Part shown: positions 1 through 7,206 of the stretch, piece by piece
How positions within the stretch are numbered: the first letter of the stretch is position 1
Layout: each line of letters begins with the position of its first letter
DNA from: Frankiales bacterium
Lineage (GTDB): Bacteria; Actinomycetota; Actinomycetes; Mycobacteriales; SCTD01
NCBI GenBank assembly: GCA_025464915.1
Contig: JAODNF010000321.1
Span: forward strand, 1 to 9,047
Reading direction: 5' to 3'
Length of the DNA: 9,047 nt
Program-made: the position numbers and the translations under genes
The notes under the pieces: generated by a model
The model's database searches: none
What the model was told of the DNA's origin: nothing
What the model saw: the letters and a program-made list of their open reading frames with translations, nothing else

Positions 1-244
1 CCGGTCGCTGGCGAACAAGCGGATCTTCCCGGCCATCGACGTCGACGCCTCGGGCACCCGCAAGGAGGAGCTGCTCCTCGCGCCCGACGAGCAGCGGATC
101 ATCCTGCAGCTGCGCCGCGTCCTGCACGCCCTCGACTCGGCCGGCTCGATGGAGCTGCTGCTGTCGAAGATGAAGGACACCCGCACCAACGTCGAGTTCC
201 TCATGCAGATCGCCAAGACCTCGCCCAGCGAGGGCGCTGCCTAG
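1..244 (+). CDS. rho: Transcription termination factor Rho, C-terminal end (partial)
   Basis: This is the last 80 codons of the Rho helicase; the 5' part lies outside the window and the first whole codon begins at base 2. Rho is a hexameric RNA-dependent ATPase that ends transcription of untranslated RNA. The visible part is the end of the RecA-like motor domain. It reads RIFPAIDVDASGTRKEELL, a block conserved in Rho proteins, followed by a helical tail (LRRVLHALDS, MELLLSKMKDTRTNVEFL) that matches the family C-terminus. It stops with TAG at 242-244. Its place just before rpmE and prfA is the usual actinobacterial order, which supports the call. The N-terminal RNA-binding domain and any actinobacterial insertion cannot be judged here. 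Confidence 0.95.
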   Translation, partial: RSLANKRIFPAIDVDASGTRKEELLLAPDEQRIILQLRRVLHALDSAGSMELLLSKMKDTRTNVEFLMQIAKTSPSEGAA

Positions 245-250
245 CCGCTC

Positions 251-295
251 GCGTCCGCCCGGGTCCCGCGTGAGCGTGGCTCCCCGGGCGGACGC
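251..295 (+). terminator. Hairpin downstream of rho
   Basis: A perfect 13-bp inverted repeat, GCGTCCGCCCGGG at 251-263 and its complement at 283-295, encloses a 19-nt loop and starts 7 nt after the rho stop codon. No U-tract follows, which is common for actinobacterial hairpin terminators. The likely role is ending or attenuating rho transcription; it finishes just before the candidate rpmE promoter. Structure is seen directly, function is inferred. Confidence 0.6.
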
Positions 296-298
296 AGT

Positions 299-324
299 GG
301 AACACGCGGGGCCGGCACGGCGTT
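299..324 (+). promoter_or_regulatory. Candidate SigR/SigH-type promoter for rpmE
   Basis: GGAAC at 299-303 is followed by exactly 18 nt and GTT at 322-324. This fits the consensus of the thiol-oxidative-stress sigma factors (SigR of Streptomyces, SigH of mycobacteria: GGAA(T/C), N18-19, GTT). A start near 331 would give a leader of about 70 nt before the rpmE ATG. In Streptomyces coelicolor rpmE was reported as a SigR target, which makes the match more credible. No good housekeeping -35/-10 pair was found in the same gap, although a weak TGGTAAC lies at 334-340. Confidence 0.5.
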
Positions 325-402
325 CTGGCACACTGGTAACACCCCATCGGCACCGGTTCACGCCTCACGGCGACCCGGCGGCCACTGATCGAAGGACACC
401 TC

Positions 403-615
403 ATGAAGCAGGGCATCCACCCGACCTACGTGGACACGAACGTGTCGTGCACGTGCGGCAACGAGTTCACGACCAAGAGCACCGTCGGCGGCGGCCAGAT
501 CCGCGCCGAGGTCTGTGCCGCCTGCCACCCGTTCTACACGGGCAAGCAGAAGATCCTCGACACGGGTGGCCGCGTCGCCCGCTTCGAGCAGCGCTTCGGC
601 AAGCGCTCCAAGTAG
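403..615 (+). CDS. rpmE: 50S ribosomal protein L31, zinc-binding form
   Basis: This 70-residue protein is a small component of the large ribosomal subunit, at the bridge region near the central protuberance. The N-terminus MKQGIHP and the later HPFYTGKQK block are typical of L31. Cysteines at 16, 18, 38 and 41 form the zinc ribbon (CxC...CxxC) that marks the zinc-containing C+ form, as opposed to the cysteine-free L31 made under zinc limitation. The length is normal. The ATG at 403 follows GAAGGA (391-396) with 6 nt spacing. It is flanked by hairpins on both sides and has its own candidate stress promoter, so it is probably transcribed largely on its own. The four thiols fit control by a thiol-stress sigma factor. 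Confidence 0.97.
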   Translation: MKQGIHPTYVDTNVSCTCGNEFTTKSTVGGGQIRAEVCAACHPFYTGKQKILDTGGRVARFEQRFGKRSK

Positions 616-622
616 CTGTCTG

Positions 623-657
623 ACGGCGCCCGTTCCCCACAGGGGAGCGGGCGCCGT
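623..657 (+). terminator. Strong hairpin between rpmE and prfA
   Basis: ACGGCGCCCG at 623-632 pairs perfectly with 648-657, and the stem continues inward through a G-U and an A-U pair and four C-G pairs. The result is a stem of about 16 bp with a 3-nt ACA loop. It starts 7 nt after the rpmE stop and ends 10 nt before the prfA GGAGGA. It is followed by TCTGCGTT, not a full U-tract. It could be a terminator for rpmE, an attenuator that lowers prfA expression, or an RNA-processing site. Confidence 0.65.
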
Positions 658-676
658 TCTGCGTTCCGGAGGACCC

Positions 677-1716
<1,040 letters not shown>

Positions 1717-1720
<4 letters not shown>

Positions 1721-2523
1721 ACGTCCGGGAGGCCGCCCGGGTGCTGACGGCTGCCGGCGTCGCCAGCCCGGATCACGACGCGCGCGCCCTCGCCGCGTAC
1801 GTCCTGGGGTGCCGGCTCCTTGAGGTGCCGCTCCGGGAGGCCGACCTCGACGAGGAGAGGTACGACGACCTGGTCGCCCGCCGCGCGCAGCGGGTCCCGT
1901 TGCAGCACCTCGTCGGCTCGGTCGCCTTCCGCTGGACGGAGGTGCTCGTCGGCCCTGGGGTGTTCGTCCCGCGGCCGGAGACGGAGTCCGTCGTCGAGTG
2001 GGCGCTGCCGCACCTGACGGCCGGCTCGGTCGTGGTGGACCTGTGCACCGGCTCCGGAGCGATCGCGAAGAGCATCGCCGCGGAGGTGCCCGGCATCGTG
2101 GTGCACGCCGTCGATAAGGACGCGGCCGCAGTCGAGTGGGCCCGGCGCAACCTGGCGGGCACCGGCGTGGTGGTCCACCACTGCTCCGCAGCCGAGGCCC
2201 TGCCGGGTCTTGACGCTCAGGTCGACCTGGTCATCAGCAACCCGCCGTACGTGCCTGTCTCGTCCGCCGCGAGGATGGAGCCCGAGGTCCTCGACCACGA
2301 CCCGCACGTCGCGCTGTTCGCCGACGACGACGGGCTCGCGGTCGTCCGAGAGGTCGAGCAGGCCGCCCGCCGGCTGCTGAGACCCGGTGGGTTAATCGTC
2401 GTCGAGCACGACGACAGCCAGGGGTCTTCGGCCCCGGCGGTCTTCGCGGACTGGGCCGAGGTGGCCGATCACGACGACCTGACCGGCCGCCCGCGCTTCG
2501 TCACGGCAAGATGGTCGCGATGA
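1717..2523 (+). CDS. prmC: Release factor glutamine N5-methyltransferase PrmC (HemK)
   Basis: PrmC uses S-adenosylmethionine to methylate the glutamine of the GGQ motif in release factors, which speeds termination. The 268-residue protein has an N-terminal helical substrate-binding domain (about 1-75), the PRPETE motif at 85-90, the SAM-binding glycine loop VDLCTGSGAIA at 107-117, and the catalytic NPPY at 175-178, which holds the target amide. EPEVLDHDP and EHDDSQ near the end also fit the family. The GTG start at 1717 overlaps the prfA stop as GTGA, so the modifying enzyme is translationally coupled to its substrate. Leu226 is encoded by a TTA codon (2392-2394), rare in DNA this GC-rich. 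Confidence 0.95.
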
Positions 2524-3155
2524 GTACCACCTTCGACGTCAGGACCGAGCCCGCTGCGGGCGTCGACGCGGCCGTCAGCGCGCTGCGCCGCGGCCAGCTC
2601 GTCGTCTTCCGGACCGACACCGTCTACGGGCTCGCCTCCGACGCGTTCGCCCCGGACGCCGTCGGCAGGCTGCTCGAGGCCAAGGGCCGCGGCCGCGACA
2701 TGCCGACGCCGGTCCTGGTGCCCAACGTGCGCACCCTCGACGGCCTGCTGGACACGGTCCCGCCGGTCGCCCGCGAGCTGGCCGGCGCCTTCTGGCCGGG
2801 CGCCCTGACGATGGTCGTCCACCATGCGGCGACCCTCGCGTGGGACCTCGGCGAGACCAAGGGCACCGTGGGGCTGCGGATGCCGCTCGACCCGGTCGCG
2901 CTCAGCGTCCTCGAGCAGACCGGCCCACTCGCCGTCTCCAGCGCGAACCGCAGCGGCCTGACCCCCGCCACCGACTGCGCGGAGGCGGCCCGGCAGCTCG
3001 GCACGGCCGTGGAGGTCTACCTCGACGGCGGCGAGTGCGGCGAGCCGGTGCCCTCCACGATCGTCGACCTGACCGGCGAGACCCCGAAGGTGCTCCGCCT
3101 CGGGGCGCTGTCGCTGGAGGAGCTGCGCGCCGTCGTGCCGGACCTGGAGGCCTAG
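2520..3155 (+). CDS. tsaC: L-threonylcarbamoyladenylate synthase (TsaC/YrdC/Sua5 family)
   Basis: This enzyme makes threonylcarbamoyl-AMP from threonine, bicarbonate and ATP. It is the first step of the universal t6A37 tRNA modification completed by TsaD/B/E. The 211-residue protein is one YrdC domain without the C-terminal Sua5 domain. Visible motifs are TDTVYGL at 32-38, KGRGRDMP at 55-62 (the conserved K, R and P that bind nucleotide), FWPGALT at 91-97, GLRMP at 118-122, SSANRSG at 140-146 and PSTIVD at 178-183. The chosen ATG at 2520 overlaps the prmC stop as ATGA. An in-frame ATG at 2511 would add three residues; neither has a strong ribosome binding site, and coupling favours 2520. The TAG stop abuts the next gene in the same frame. 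Confidence 0.93.
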   Translation: MSTTFDVRTEPAAGVDAAVSALRRGQLVVFRTDTVYGLASDAFAPDAVGRLLEAKGRGRDMPTPVLVPNVRTLDGLLDTVPPVARELAGAFWPGALTMVVHHAATLAWDLGETKGTVGLRMPLDPVALSVLEQTGPLAVSSANRSGLTPATDCAEAARQLGTAVEVYLDGGECGEPVPSTIVDLTGETPKVLRLGALSLEELRAVVPDLEA

Positions 3156-3731
3156 GTGTTCCGGGTCCTGTTCGTCTGCACCGGCAACATCTGCCGCTCG
3201 CCGATGGGGGAGCTCCTGCTGCGGGACGGGCTCAACGACCGGCTCGGCGACGACTCCTCCGACTTCGTCGTCGCGTCGGCTGGCACGTTCGGGCTGGCCG
3301 ACCACCCGCTCGAGGAGTTAGCGTCGCGCACGCTCCTGGAGCACCACAACATCGTGGGCGACACCTTCCGCGCCAAGAAGCTGGAGGCCTTCATGGTCGA
3401 CGGCGCCGACCTCGTGCTCACTGCCACACGCGAGCACCGCGCCGCTGCCGTCACCCTCAGCCCCAAGGCGGTCCGCCGAACCTTCACCATCCGCGAGTTC
3501 GACCGGCTGAGCGCCGCCGTCGACCCGGCGACCCTCCCGGAGACCGGCCCGATCGAGCGCGCCAGGGCACTGGTGGCTGCAGCCGCCTCGCAGCGCGGTC
3601 TGGTGCGGGCCGACAAGCCGAGCGACGACGACATCATCGATCCCTACCGCGGGCCGCTCGACGGTTTCGTCGACTGCGCCGTCCTCATCAAGAGCACCCT
3701 GCAGGGCCCGATGGACCTCATCGCCGGATGA
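3156..3731 (+). CDS. Low-molecular-weight protein tyrosine phosphatase family protein
   Basis: This is a cysteine-based phosphatase of the LMW-PTP / arsenate reductase fold. The N-terminal P-loop VCTGNICRSP gives the CX5R signature with nucleophile Cys8 and Arg14. The general acid is most likely Asp162 in DIIDPYRG, the expected DP motif near the C-terminus. At 191 residues it is longer than the usual 150-160; the extra length lies roughly between TIREFDRL (111-118) and the DP motif. GTG at 3156 directly follows the tsaC TAG, and GGAGG at 3146-3150, inside the tsaC end, lies 5 nt upstream. Bacillus also places an LMW-PTP homologue (YwlE) next to its Sua5/YwlC gene. YwlE is an arginine phosphatase with Thr in the P-loop where this protein has Ile12, so tyrosine or another phosphoester is the likelier substrate. 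Leu55 is a TTA codon. Confidence 0.88.
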   Translation: MFRVLFVCTGNICRSPMGELLLRDGLNDRLGDDSSDFVVASAGTFGLADHPLEELASRTLLEHHNIVGDTFRAKKLEAFMVDGADLVLTATREHRAAAVTLSPKAVRRTFTIREFDRLSAAVDPATLPETGPIERARALVAAAASQRGLVRADKPSDDDIIDPYRGPLDGFVDCAVLIKSTLQGPMDLIAG

Positions 3732-4213
3732 TCCGGCCGTTCGAGGACGCCGACTGGGCGCAGGTCTGGCCGTTCTTCGAGCAGATCGTCCGTGCGGGAG
3801 ACACCTACACCTACCGGACCGACCTCACGTCGGACCAGGCACGCGAGGTCTGGGTCCAGGCTCCCCCCGGGCGGACCGTGGTCTTCACCGAAGGCTCCCA
3901 GCTGCTGGGTACGGCCGAGATGTGCCCCAACCGGGACGGCCCCGGAGCCCACGTGGCCAACGCCAGCTTCATGGTCGACCCCGCCGCGGGCGGGCGCGGG
4001 ACCGGGCGGGCGCTCGTGGAGTTCACCATCGAGCAGTGCCGGACCGACGGCTACCGCGCCCTCCAGTTCAACGCCGTGGCCGCGTCCAACCGGCACGCCG
4101 TCCGGCTCTACGAGCGGCTCGGGTTCGCGATCGTCGGCACCGTCCCTGGGGCCTTCCACCACCCGACCGAGGGCTACGTCGGCCTCCACGTCATGCACCT
4201 GCCCCTGACCTGA
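3728..4213 (+). CDS. GNAT-family N-acetyltransferase, substrate unknown
   Basis: The 161-residue protein has the single-domain GNAT fold that moves an acetyl group from acetyl-CoA to an amine. It opens with MIRPFEDADW, a common GNAT start. Motif A is FMVDPAAGGRGTGRALV (81-97), where R90-G-T-G93 forms the pyrophosphate-binding loop. Motif B is NAVAASNRHAVRLYERLGF (115-133), with Asn121 and Tyr128 at the usual cofactor and proton-donor positions. The ending GAFHHPTEGYVGLHVMHL recalls a broad group of uncharacterised GNATs related to small-molecule acetylases. The ATG at 3728 overlaps the phosphatase stop as ATGA, so it is co-translated. It is not recognisably RimI, and no specific target can be read from the sequence. 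Confidence 0.85.
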   Translation: MIRPFEDADWAQVWPFFEQIVRAGDTYTYRTDLTSDQAREVWVQAPPGRTVVFTEGSQLLGTAEMCPNRDGPGAHVANASFMVDPAAGGRGTGRALVEFTIEQCRTDGYRALQFNAVAASNRHAVRLYERLGFAIVGTVPGAFHHPTEGYVGLHVMHLPLT

Positions 4214-4214
4214 C

Positions 4215-4246
4215 CCCGCGGGTCCCCGGGACGTCCGGGCAGCGGG
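4215..4246 (+). terminator. Possible hairpin after the GNAT gene
   Basis: CCCGC at 4215-4219 can pair with GCGGG at 4242-4246, and inside it CCCGG at 4225-4229 pairs with CCGGG at 4235-4239 across a 5-nt loop. It lies directly after the GNAT stop and before the candidate glyA promoter, so it may end the prfA-GNAT operon. The stems are short, no U-tract follows, and GC-rich DNA forms such pairings easily. Confidence 0.3.
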
Positions 4247-4258
4247 TGGCGCGGACGC

Positions 4259-4264
4259 TAGGCT
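4259..4264 (+). promoter_or_regulatory. Candidate -10 element (TAGGCT) for glyA
   Basis: TAGGCT fits the actinobacterial housekeeping -10 consensus TANNNT and lies 37 nt before the glyA GTG, in the 88-nt gap after the GNAT gene. No clear TTGACA-like -35 is present at 16-18 nt spacing (the positions read CGGGCA or similar). The same 8-mer GCTAGGCT recurs before the atp operon at 7205-7212. A start near 4271 would leave a short leader carrying the ribosome binding site GAGGAG (4289-4294). Confidence 0.4.
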
Positions 4265-4301
4265 GACCGGACCGCCCGCCACCTGCTCGAGGAGCACAGC
4301 C

Positions 4302-5567
4302 GTGACGTTCTGGGGTCCTTCCTTCGACGACCTTTCGGCCACCGATCCTGAGATCGCGGGCGTCGTGCTCGACGAGCTCACTCGCCTGCGCGCCGGCCTG
4401 CAGCTGATCGCGAGCGAGAACTTCACGAGCCCGGCGGTGCTGGCCGCCCTGGGGTCGACGCTGAGCAACAAGTACGCCGAGGGCTACCCCGGCAAGCGCT
4501 ACTACGGCGGCTGCGAGGTCGTCGACGTCGCCGAGGAGATCGGCATCGCGCGTGCCAAGGAGCTGTTCGGGGCCGACCACGCCAACCTGCAGCCGCACTC
4601 CGGCGCGAGCGCGAACATCGCGGTCTACGGCGCGTTCCTGAACCCGGGCGACACCGTCCTCGCGATGTCGCTGCCGCACGGCGGGCACCTCACGCACGGC
4701 ACCAAGGTCAGCTTCTCCGGCAAGTGGTTCAACGCGGTCCACTACGGCGTCGCGCAGGACACCGAGGACATCGACTACGACCAGATGCGCTCCCTCGCCA
4801 AGGAGCACAAGCCCAAGATGATCATCGCGGGCGGCTCGGCGATCCCGCGGCTGATCGACTTCAAGGCGTTCCGCGAGGTGGCCGACGAGGTCGGGGCGAT
4901 CCTCATGGTCGACGCCGCGCACTTCATCGGGCTGGTGGCCGGCAAGGCCATCCCGAGCCCGGTGCCGTACGCCGACGTCGTCACGTTCACCACCCACAAG
5001 GTCCTGCGCGGCCCGCGTGGCGGCATGCTGGTCTGCAAGGAGGAGCACGCCGCCAAGCTCGACAAGGCCGTGTTCCCGATGATGCAGGGCGGGCCGCTCA
5101 TGCACGGCGTCGCCGCGAAGGCGGTGGCGCTGAAGGAGGCGGCCACGCCGGCCTACCAGGACTACGCGAAGCAGGTCATCGCCAACTCGGTCGCCCTCAC
5201 GGACGCGCTCGCCGCGGAGGGGATGCGCCCCGTCACGGGCGGCACCGACACGCACCTGTCGCTACTGGACCTCCAGGGCATAGACGTCACCGGCCAGCAG
5301 GCCGAGGCCCGCTGCGCCGCCGCCGGCATCGTGCTCAACAAGAACGCGATCCCCTACGACCCGCAGCCGCCGTCGGTCGCCTCCGGCATCCGGGTCGGCA
5401 CGCCGGCGGTCACGACGCAGGGCATGACCGAGGGCGACATGAAGGAGATCGCCTCCCTCATCGGTCGCGCGGTCCGCGGGGAGCAGGACGAGGACGGTTC
5501 CGCCGCGCAGGAGATCCGCCAGGGTGTCGACGCGCTGGTCAAGGCTCACCCCGCCTACGAGCGCTAG
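4302..5567 (+). CDS. glyA: Serine hydroxymethyltransferase
   Basis: This cytoplasmic PLP enzyme interconverts serine plus tetrahydrofolate with glycine plus 5,10-methylene-tetrahydrofolate, the main source of one-carbon units. The 421-residue length is normal. Hallmarks are LIASENF at 35-41, YAEGYPGKRYYGG at 58-70, the PLP-contacting VDAAH with Asp204 and His207, the Schiff-base lysine Lys233 in TFTTHKVLRGPRGG, and Arg364 in SGIRVGTPA, which binds the substrate carboxylate. The usual TTTTHKTLRGPRGG is slightly changed (FTTHKVL), with the lysine kept. The GTG start at 4302 follows GAGGAG (4289-4294) by 7 nt, the clearest ribosome binding site in the gap. It ends in TAG, three codons before the next gene in the same frame. 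No glycine riboswitch is visible in the short leader. Confidence 0.97.
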   Translation: MTFWGPSFDDLSATDPEIAGVVLDELTRLRAGLQLIASENFTSPAVLAALGSTLSNKYAEGYPGKRYYGGCEVVDVAEEIGIARAKELFGADHANLQPHSGASANIAVYGAFLNPGDTVLAMSLPHGGHLTHGTKVSFSGKWFNAVHYGVAQDTEDIDYDQMRSLAKEHKPKMIIAGGSAIPRLIDFKAFREVADEVGAILMVDAAHFIGLVAGKAIPSPVPYADVVTFTTHKVLRGPRGGMLVCKEEHAAKLDKAVFPMMQGGPLMHGVAAKAVALKEAATPAYQDYAKQVIANSVALTDALAAEGMRPVTGGTDTHLSLLDLQGIDVTGQQAEARCAAAGIVLNKNAIPYDPQPPSVASGIRVGTPAVTTQGMTEGDMKEIASLIGRAVRGEQDEDGSAAQEIRQGVDALVKAHPAYER

Positions 5568-5576
5568 CGTCCACGC

Positions 5577-6695
5577 GTGCGCGAGTACCTGCTCGTCCTG
5601 TGCGTGGCCGCTGGGGTGACCTGGCTGCTGACGCCTGTGGCCAGGTGGTTCGCGCTGCGCGTCGGGGCGGTCGCCCAGGTACGTGACCGCGACGTCCACG
5701 ACGTCCCGACGCCCCGCATGGGCGGCCTGGCGATGTACATCGGCGTGTGCGCGGCGTTCCTGGTGGCGCACTCGCTGCCCGCGCTCAGCGCCGTGTTCAA
5801 GTACTCCGACGTCGAGGCCGTCGTGATCTCCGGGGGCGTGATCACGCTGCTGGGCCTGGTCGACGACCGGTTCGAGCTCGACGCCCTGACGAAGCTCGCG
5901 GGTCAGGTCGTCGCGATCGGCATCATGATCCTGCTCGGCCTGCAGCTGCTCTCGATCACGCTCCCGGGCGTCGGTGCGGTGCAGCTGGGCACGGAGGGCG
6001 TGCCGCTGACGGTGCTGCTGGCGCTGCTGACGGTCAACGCCGTCAACTTCATCGACGGCCTGGACGGCCTGCTCGCGGGCGTCGGCGCGATCGCCGCGCT
6101 GGCGCTGTTCTCGTTCTCCTACAGCCTGTCCAGCGGCAGCCTGACCGCCGGGGTCGGCCAGGAGCGCATCTCGGCGCCCACGCTGATCGCCGCCGTGCTC
6201 GCCGGCGCGTGCCTCGGCTTCCTCCCGCACAACTTCAACCCGGCCCGGATCTTCATGGGTGACAGCGGGTCGATGCTCATCGGCCTCATGCTGAGCGCGT
6301 CGGCGACGTCGCTGACCGGGCAGTTCAACTTCACCAACCTGCCGAGCGGGCTCGCCTTCCCGGTGCTGCTTCCCCTGCTGCTGCCACTCGTGGTGCTCCT
6401 CGTGCCGCTCATCGACCTGCTGCTGGCGGTGGTGCGCCGCACCCGCGCAGGGCGCAGCCCGTTCGCGCCCGACAAGATGCACCTGCACCACCGGTTGCTC
6501 GAGATCGGCCACAGCCACACCCGCGCCGTCCTGATCATGTACTTCTGGACCGCCCTGCTCGCCTTCACGGGTGTGGCGGCCGGCCTGACCGGCCCGTTCC
6601 TGGTGCTCGGGGTCGCCGGCACCATCGCGGTGATCGCGATCGTCGTGCTGGCCATGCCGCGGCTGCGGGCCCAGCAGCCCGAGGCCAGGCCTTGA
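5577..6695 (+). CDS. wecA: Undecaprenyl/decaprenyl-phosphate N-acetylglucosamine-1-phosphate transferase (WecA/MraY family)
   Basis: This integral membrane enzyme moves a sugar-1-phosphate, probably GlcNAc-1-P from UDP-GlcNAc, onto a polyprenyl phosphate and so starts a lipid-linked envelope polymer. The 372-residue chain has about ten to eleven hydrophobic segments. Conserved motifs sit on the cytoplasmic loops: PTPRMGG at 45-51, LVDDRFELD at 94-102 (Asp96/Asp97), the catalytic NAVNFIDGLDGL at 154-165, MGDSGS at 227-232 and HLHH at 302-305. It is not MraY itself, which normally lies in the cell-division cluster. In mycobacteria the gene at this position makes the arabinogalactan linker; here the product could be that or a teichoic-acid-like polymer. 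GTG at 5577 is the first possible start after glyA, but no clear ribosome binding site precedes it. Confidence 0.88.
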   Translation: MREYLLVLCVAAGVTWLLTPVARWFALRVGAVAQVRDRDVHDVPTPRMGGLAMYIGVCAAFLVAHSLPALSAVFKYSDVEAVVISGGVITLLGLVDDRFELDALTKLAGQVVAIGIMILLGLQLLSITLPGVGAVQLGTEGVPLTVLLALLTVNAVNFIDGLDGLLAGVGAIAALALFSFSYSLSSGSLTAGVGQERISAPTLIAAVLAGACLGFLPHNFNPARIFMGDSGSMLIGLMLSASATSLTGQFNFTNLPSGLAFPVLLPLLLPLVVLLVPLIDLLLAVVRRTRAGRSPFAPDKMHLHHRLLEIGHSHTRAVLIMYFWTALLAFTGVAAGLTGPFLVLGVAGTIAVIAIVVLAMPRLRAQQPEARP

Positions 6696-6702
6696 GTCGC
6701 TA

Positions 6703-7089
6703 GTGCTGGCCCGCAGGAACCGCACCGCCGCGCTCGCCACCCTCGCTGCCGGCCTTGTCGCCGTGGTCCTCGCACGGCTCGCCGTGGGCAGCGACGGCCC
6801 GTTGTCGGCCGGGTTGGGCACGGCCATCGTGCTGGCCTTCTTCGGCTTGGGGACGCTCCCGCTGGCGCTCGTGGGGGAGGGTCGCAACGGGCTCGCCTGG
6901 GCGGTGCTCGGCATGGGCTACGTGCTGCGGATCCTGGTGGGGGTGGTCGTCTACGCGATCGCCGTGAGCTCCGACGCCATCGACCGCCGGGCCGTCGGGC
7001 TGACCGTCATCGGCTGCGCGATCGTCTGGCTCAACACCCAGGTCTTCCTCGGCCTTCGCCGCAAGGGCCGACCGACCCTCGAGGTCTGA
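6703..7089 (+). CDS. Small four-helix membrane protein, possible AtpI-like
   Basis: The 128-residue protein has four predicted membrane helices, at about 8-28, 34-57, 64-88 and 97-118, with an Arg/Lys-rich start (MLARRNR) and end (GLRRKGRP) that suggest both termini face the cytoplasm. I recognise no motif. Its place between wecA and the ATP synthase genes equals that of the mycobacterial Rv1303-type and Streptomyces AtpI-annotated proteins, and four helices fit the ATP synthase I family, whose members help assemble the c-ring or move Mg2+. That assignment is by position and topology only. The GTG at 6703 lies 7 nt after the wecA stop with only weak GAG pairing upstream (6694-6696). It probably ends the glyA-wecA transcript, because a gap of 132 nt follows. 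Confidence 0.75.
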   Translation: MLARRNRTAALATLAAGLVAVVLARLAVGSDGPLSAGLGTAIVLAFFGLGTLPLALVGEGRNGLAWAVLGMGYVLRILVGVVVYAIAVSSDAIDRRAVGLTVIGCAIVWLNTQVFLGLRRKGRPTLEV

Positions 7090-7107
7090 CGGCCGGCGCG
7101 CGCCGTC
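7088..7107 (+). terminator. Possible hairpin at the end of the 6703-7089 gene
   Basis: GACGGC at 7088-7093 pairs with GCCGTC at 7102-7107 around an 8-nt loop and overlaps the TGA stop. It may help end the glyA-wecA transcript before the atp promoter. The stem has only 6 bp and no U-tract follows, so it could be chance. Confidence 0.3.
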
Positions 7108-7157
7108 GTCGTACGCGTGGGGTCGGCGCCCGGGACGCCCCGTTCGGTGTGACCGGC

Positions 7158-7178
7158 ATGACAGCCCGATGACAGCCC
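7158..7178 (+). repeat. Tandem direct repeat upstream of the atp operon
   Basis: ATGACAGCCC occurs at 7158-7167 and again at 7169-7178, an exact 10-base repeat with an 11-bp period. It ends 28 nt before the candidate -10 at 7207-7212. One helical turn between identical half-sites is typical of tandem sites for response regulators such as PhoP-type proteins, so this may be an operator. It is too far from the -10 to be its -35 despite the TGACA core. Confidence 0.45.
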
Positions 7179-7206
7179 CGCGGCACGTGTTTCGGCAGCG
7201 CTCCGC

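Noticed and set aside
515..676. N-terminal extension of prfA to an upstream ATG
   Set aside because: It would overlap rpmE out of frame and read Ser/Arg-rich sequence unlike RF1. The ATG at 677 has a good ribosome binding site and a family-like N-terminus.
2511..2519. Upstream ATG for tsaC adding Met-Val-Ala
   Set aside because: Possible, but it has no ribosome binding site and would need a longer overlap with prmC; the ATGA overlap at 2520 matches the other junctions in the operon.
2840..3727. Long N-terminal extension of the GNAT frame through tsaC and the phosphatase
   Set aside because: The extension is an Arg/Pro/Ala-rich out-of-frame reading of two certain genes. The GNAT fold begins at the ATG at 3728, which overlaps the previous stop.
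4265..4301. Glycine or other riboswitch before glyA
   Set aside because: The leader after the candidate -10 is only about 30 nt, too short for any known riboswitch, and no conserved core was seen.
4191..5255. Open frame of 354 codons on the - strand opposite glyA
   Set aside because: Shadow of glyA with no recognisable motif.
5262..6914. Open frame of 550 codons on the - strand opposite wecA
   Set aside because: Composition is dominated by Arg, His, Gln, Asp and Glu without any domain, as expected for the antisense of a GC-rich membrane protein gene. The + strand gene has clear family motifs.
7169..7174. ATGACA as a -35 element for the TAGGCT at 7207
   Set aside because: The spacer would be 32 nt, far beyond the normal 16-19 nt; it is better explained as part of the direct repeat.
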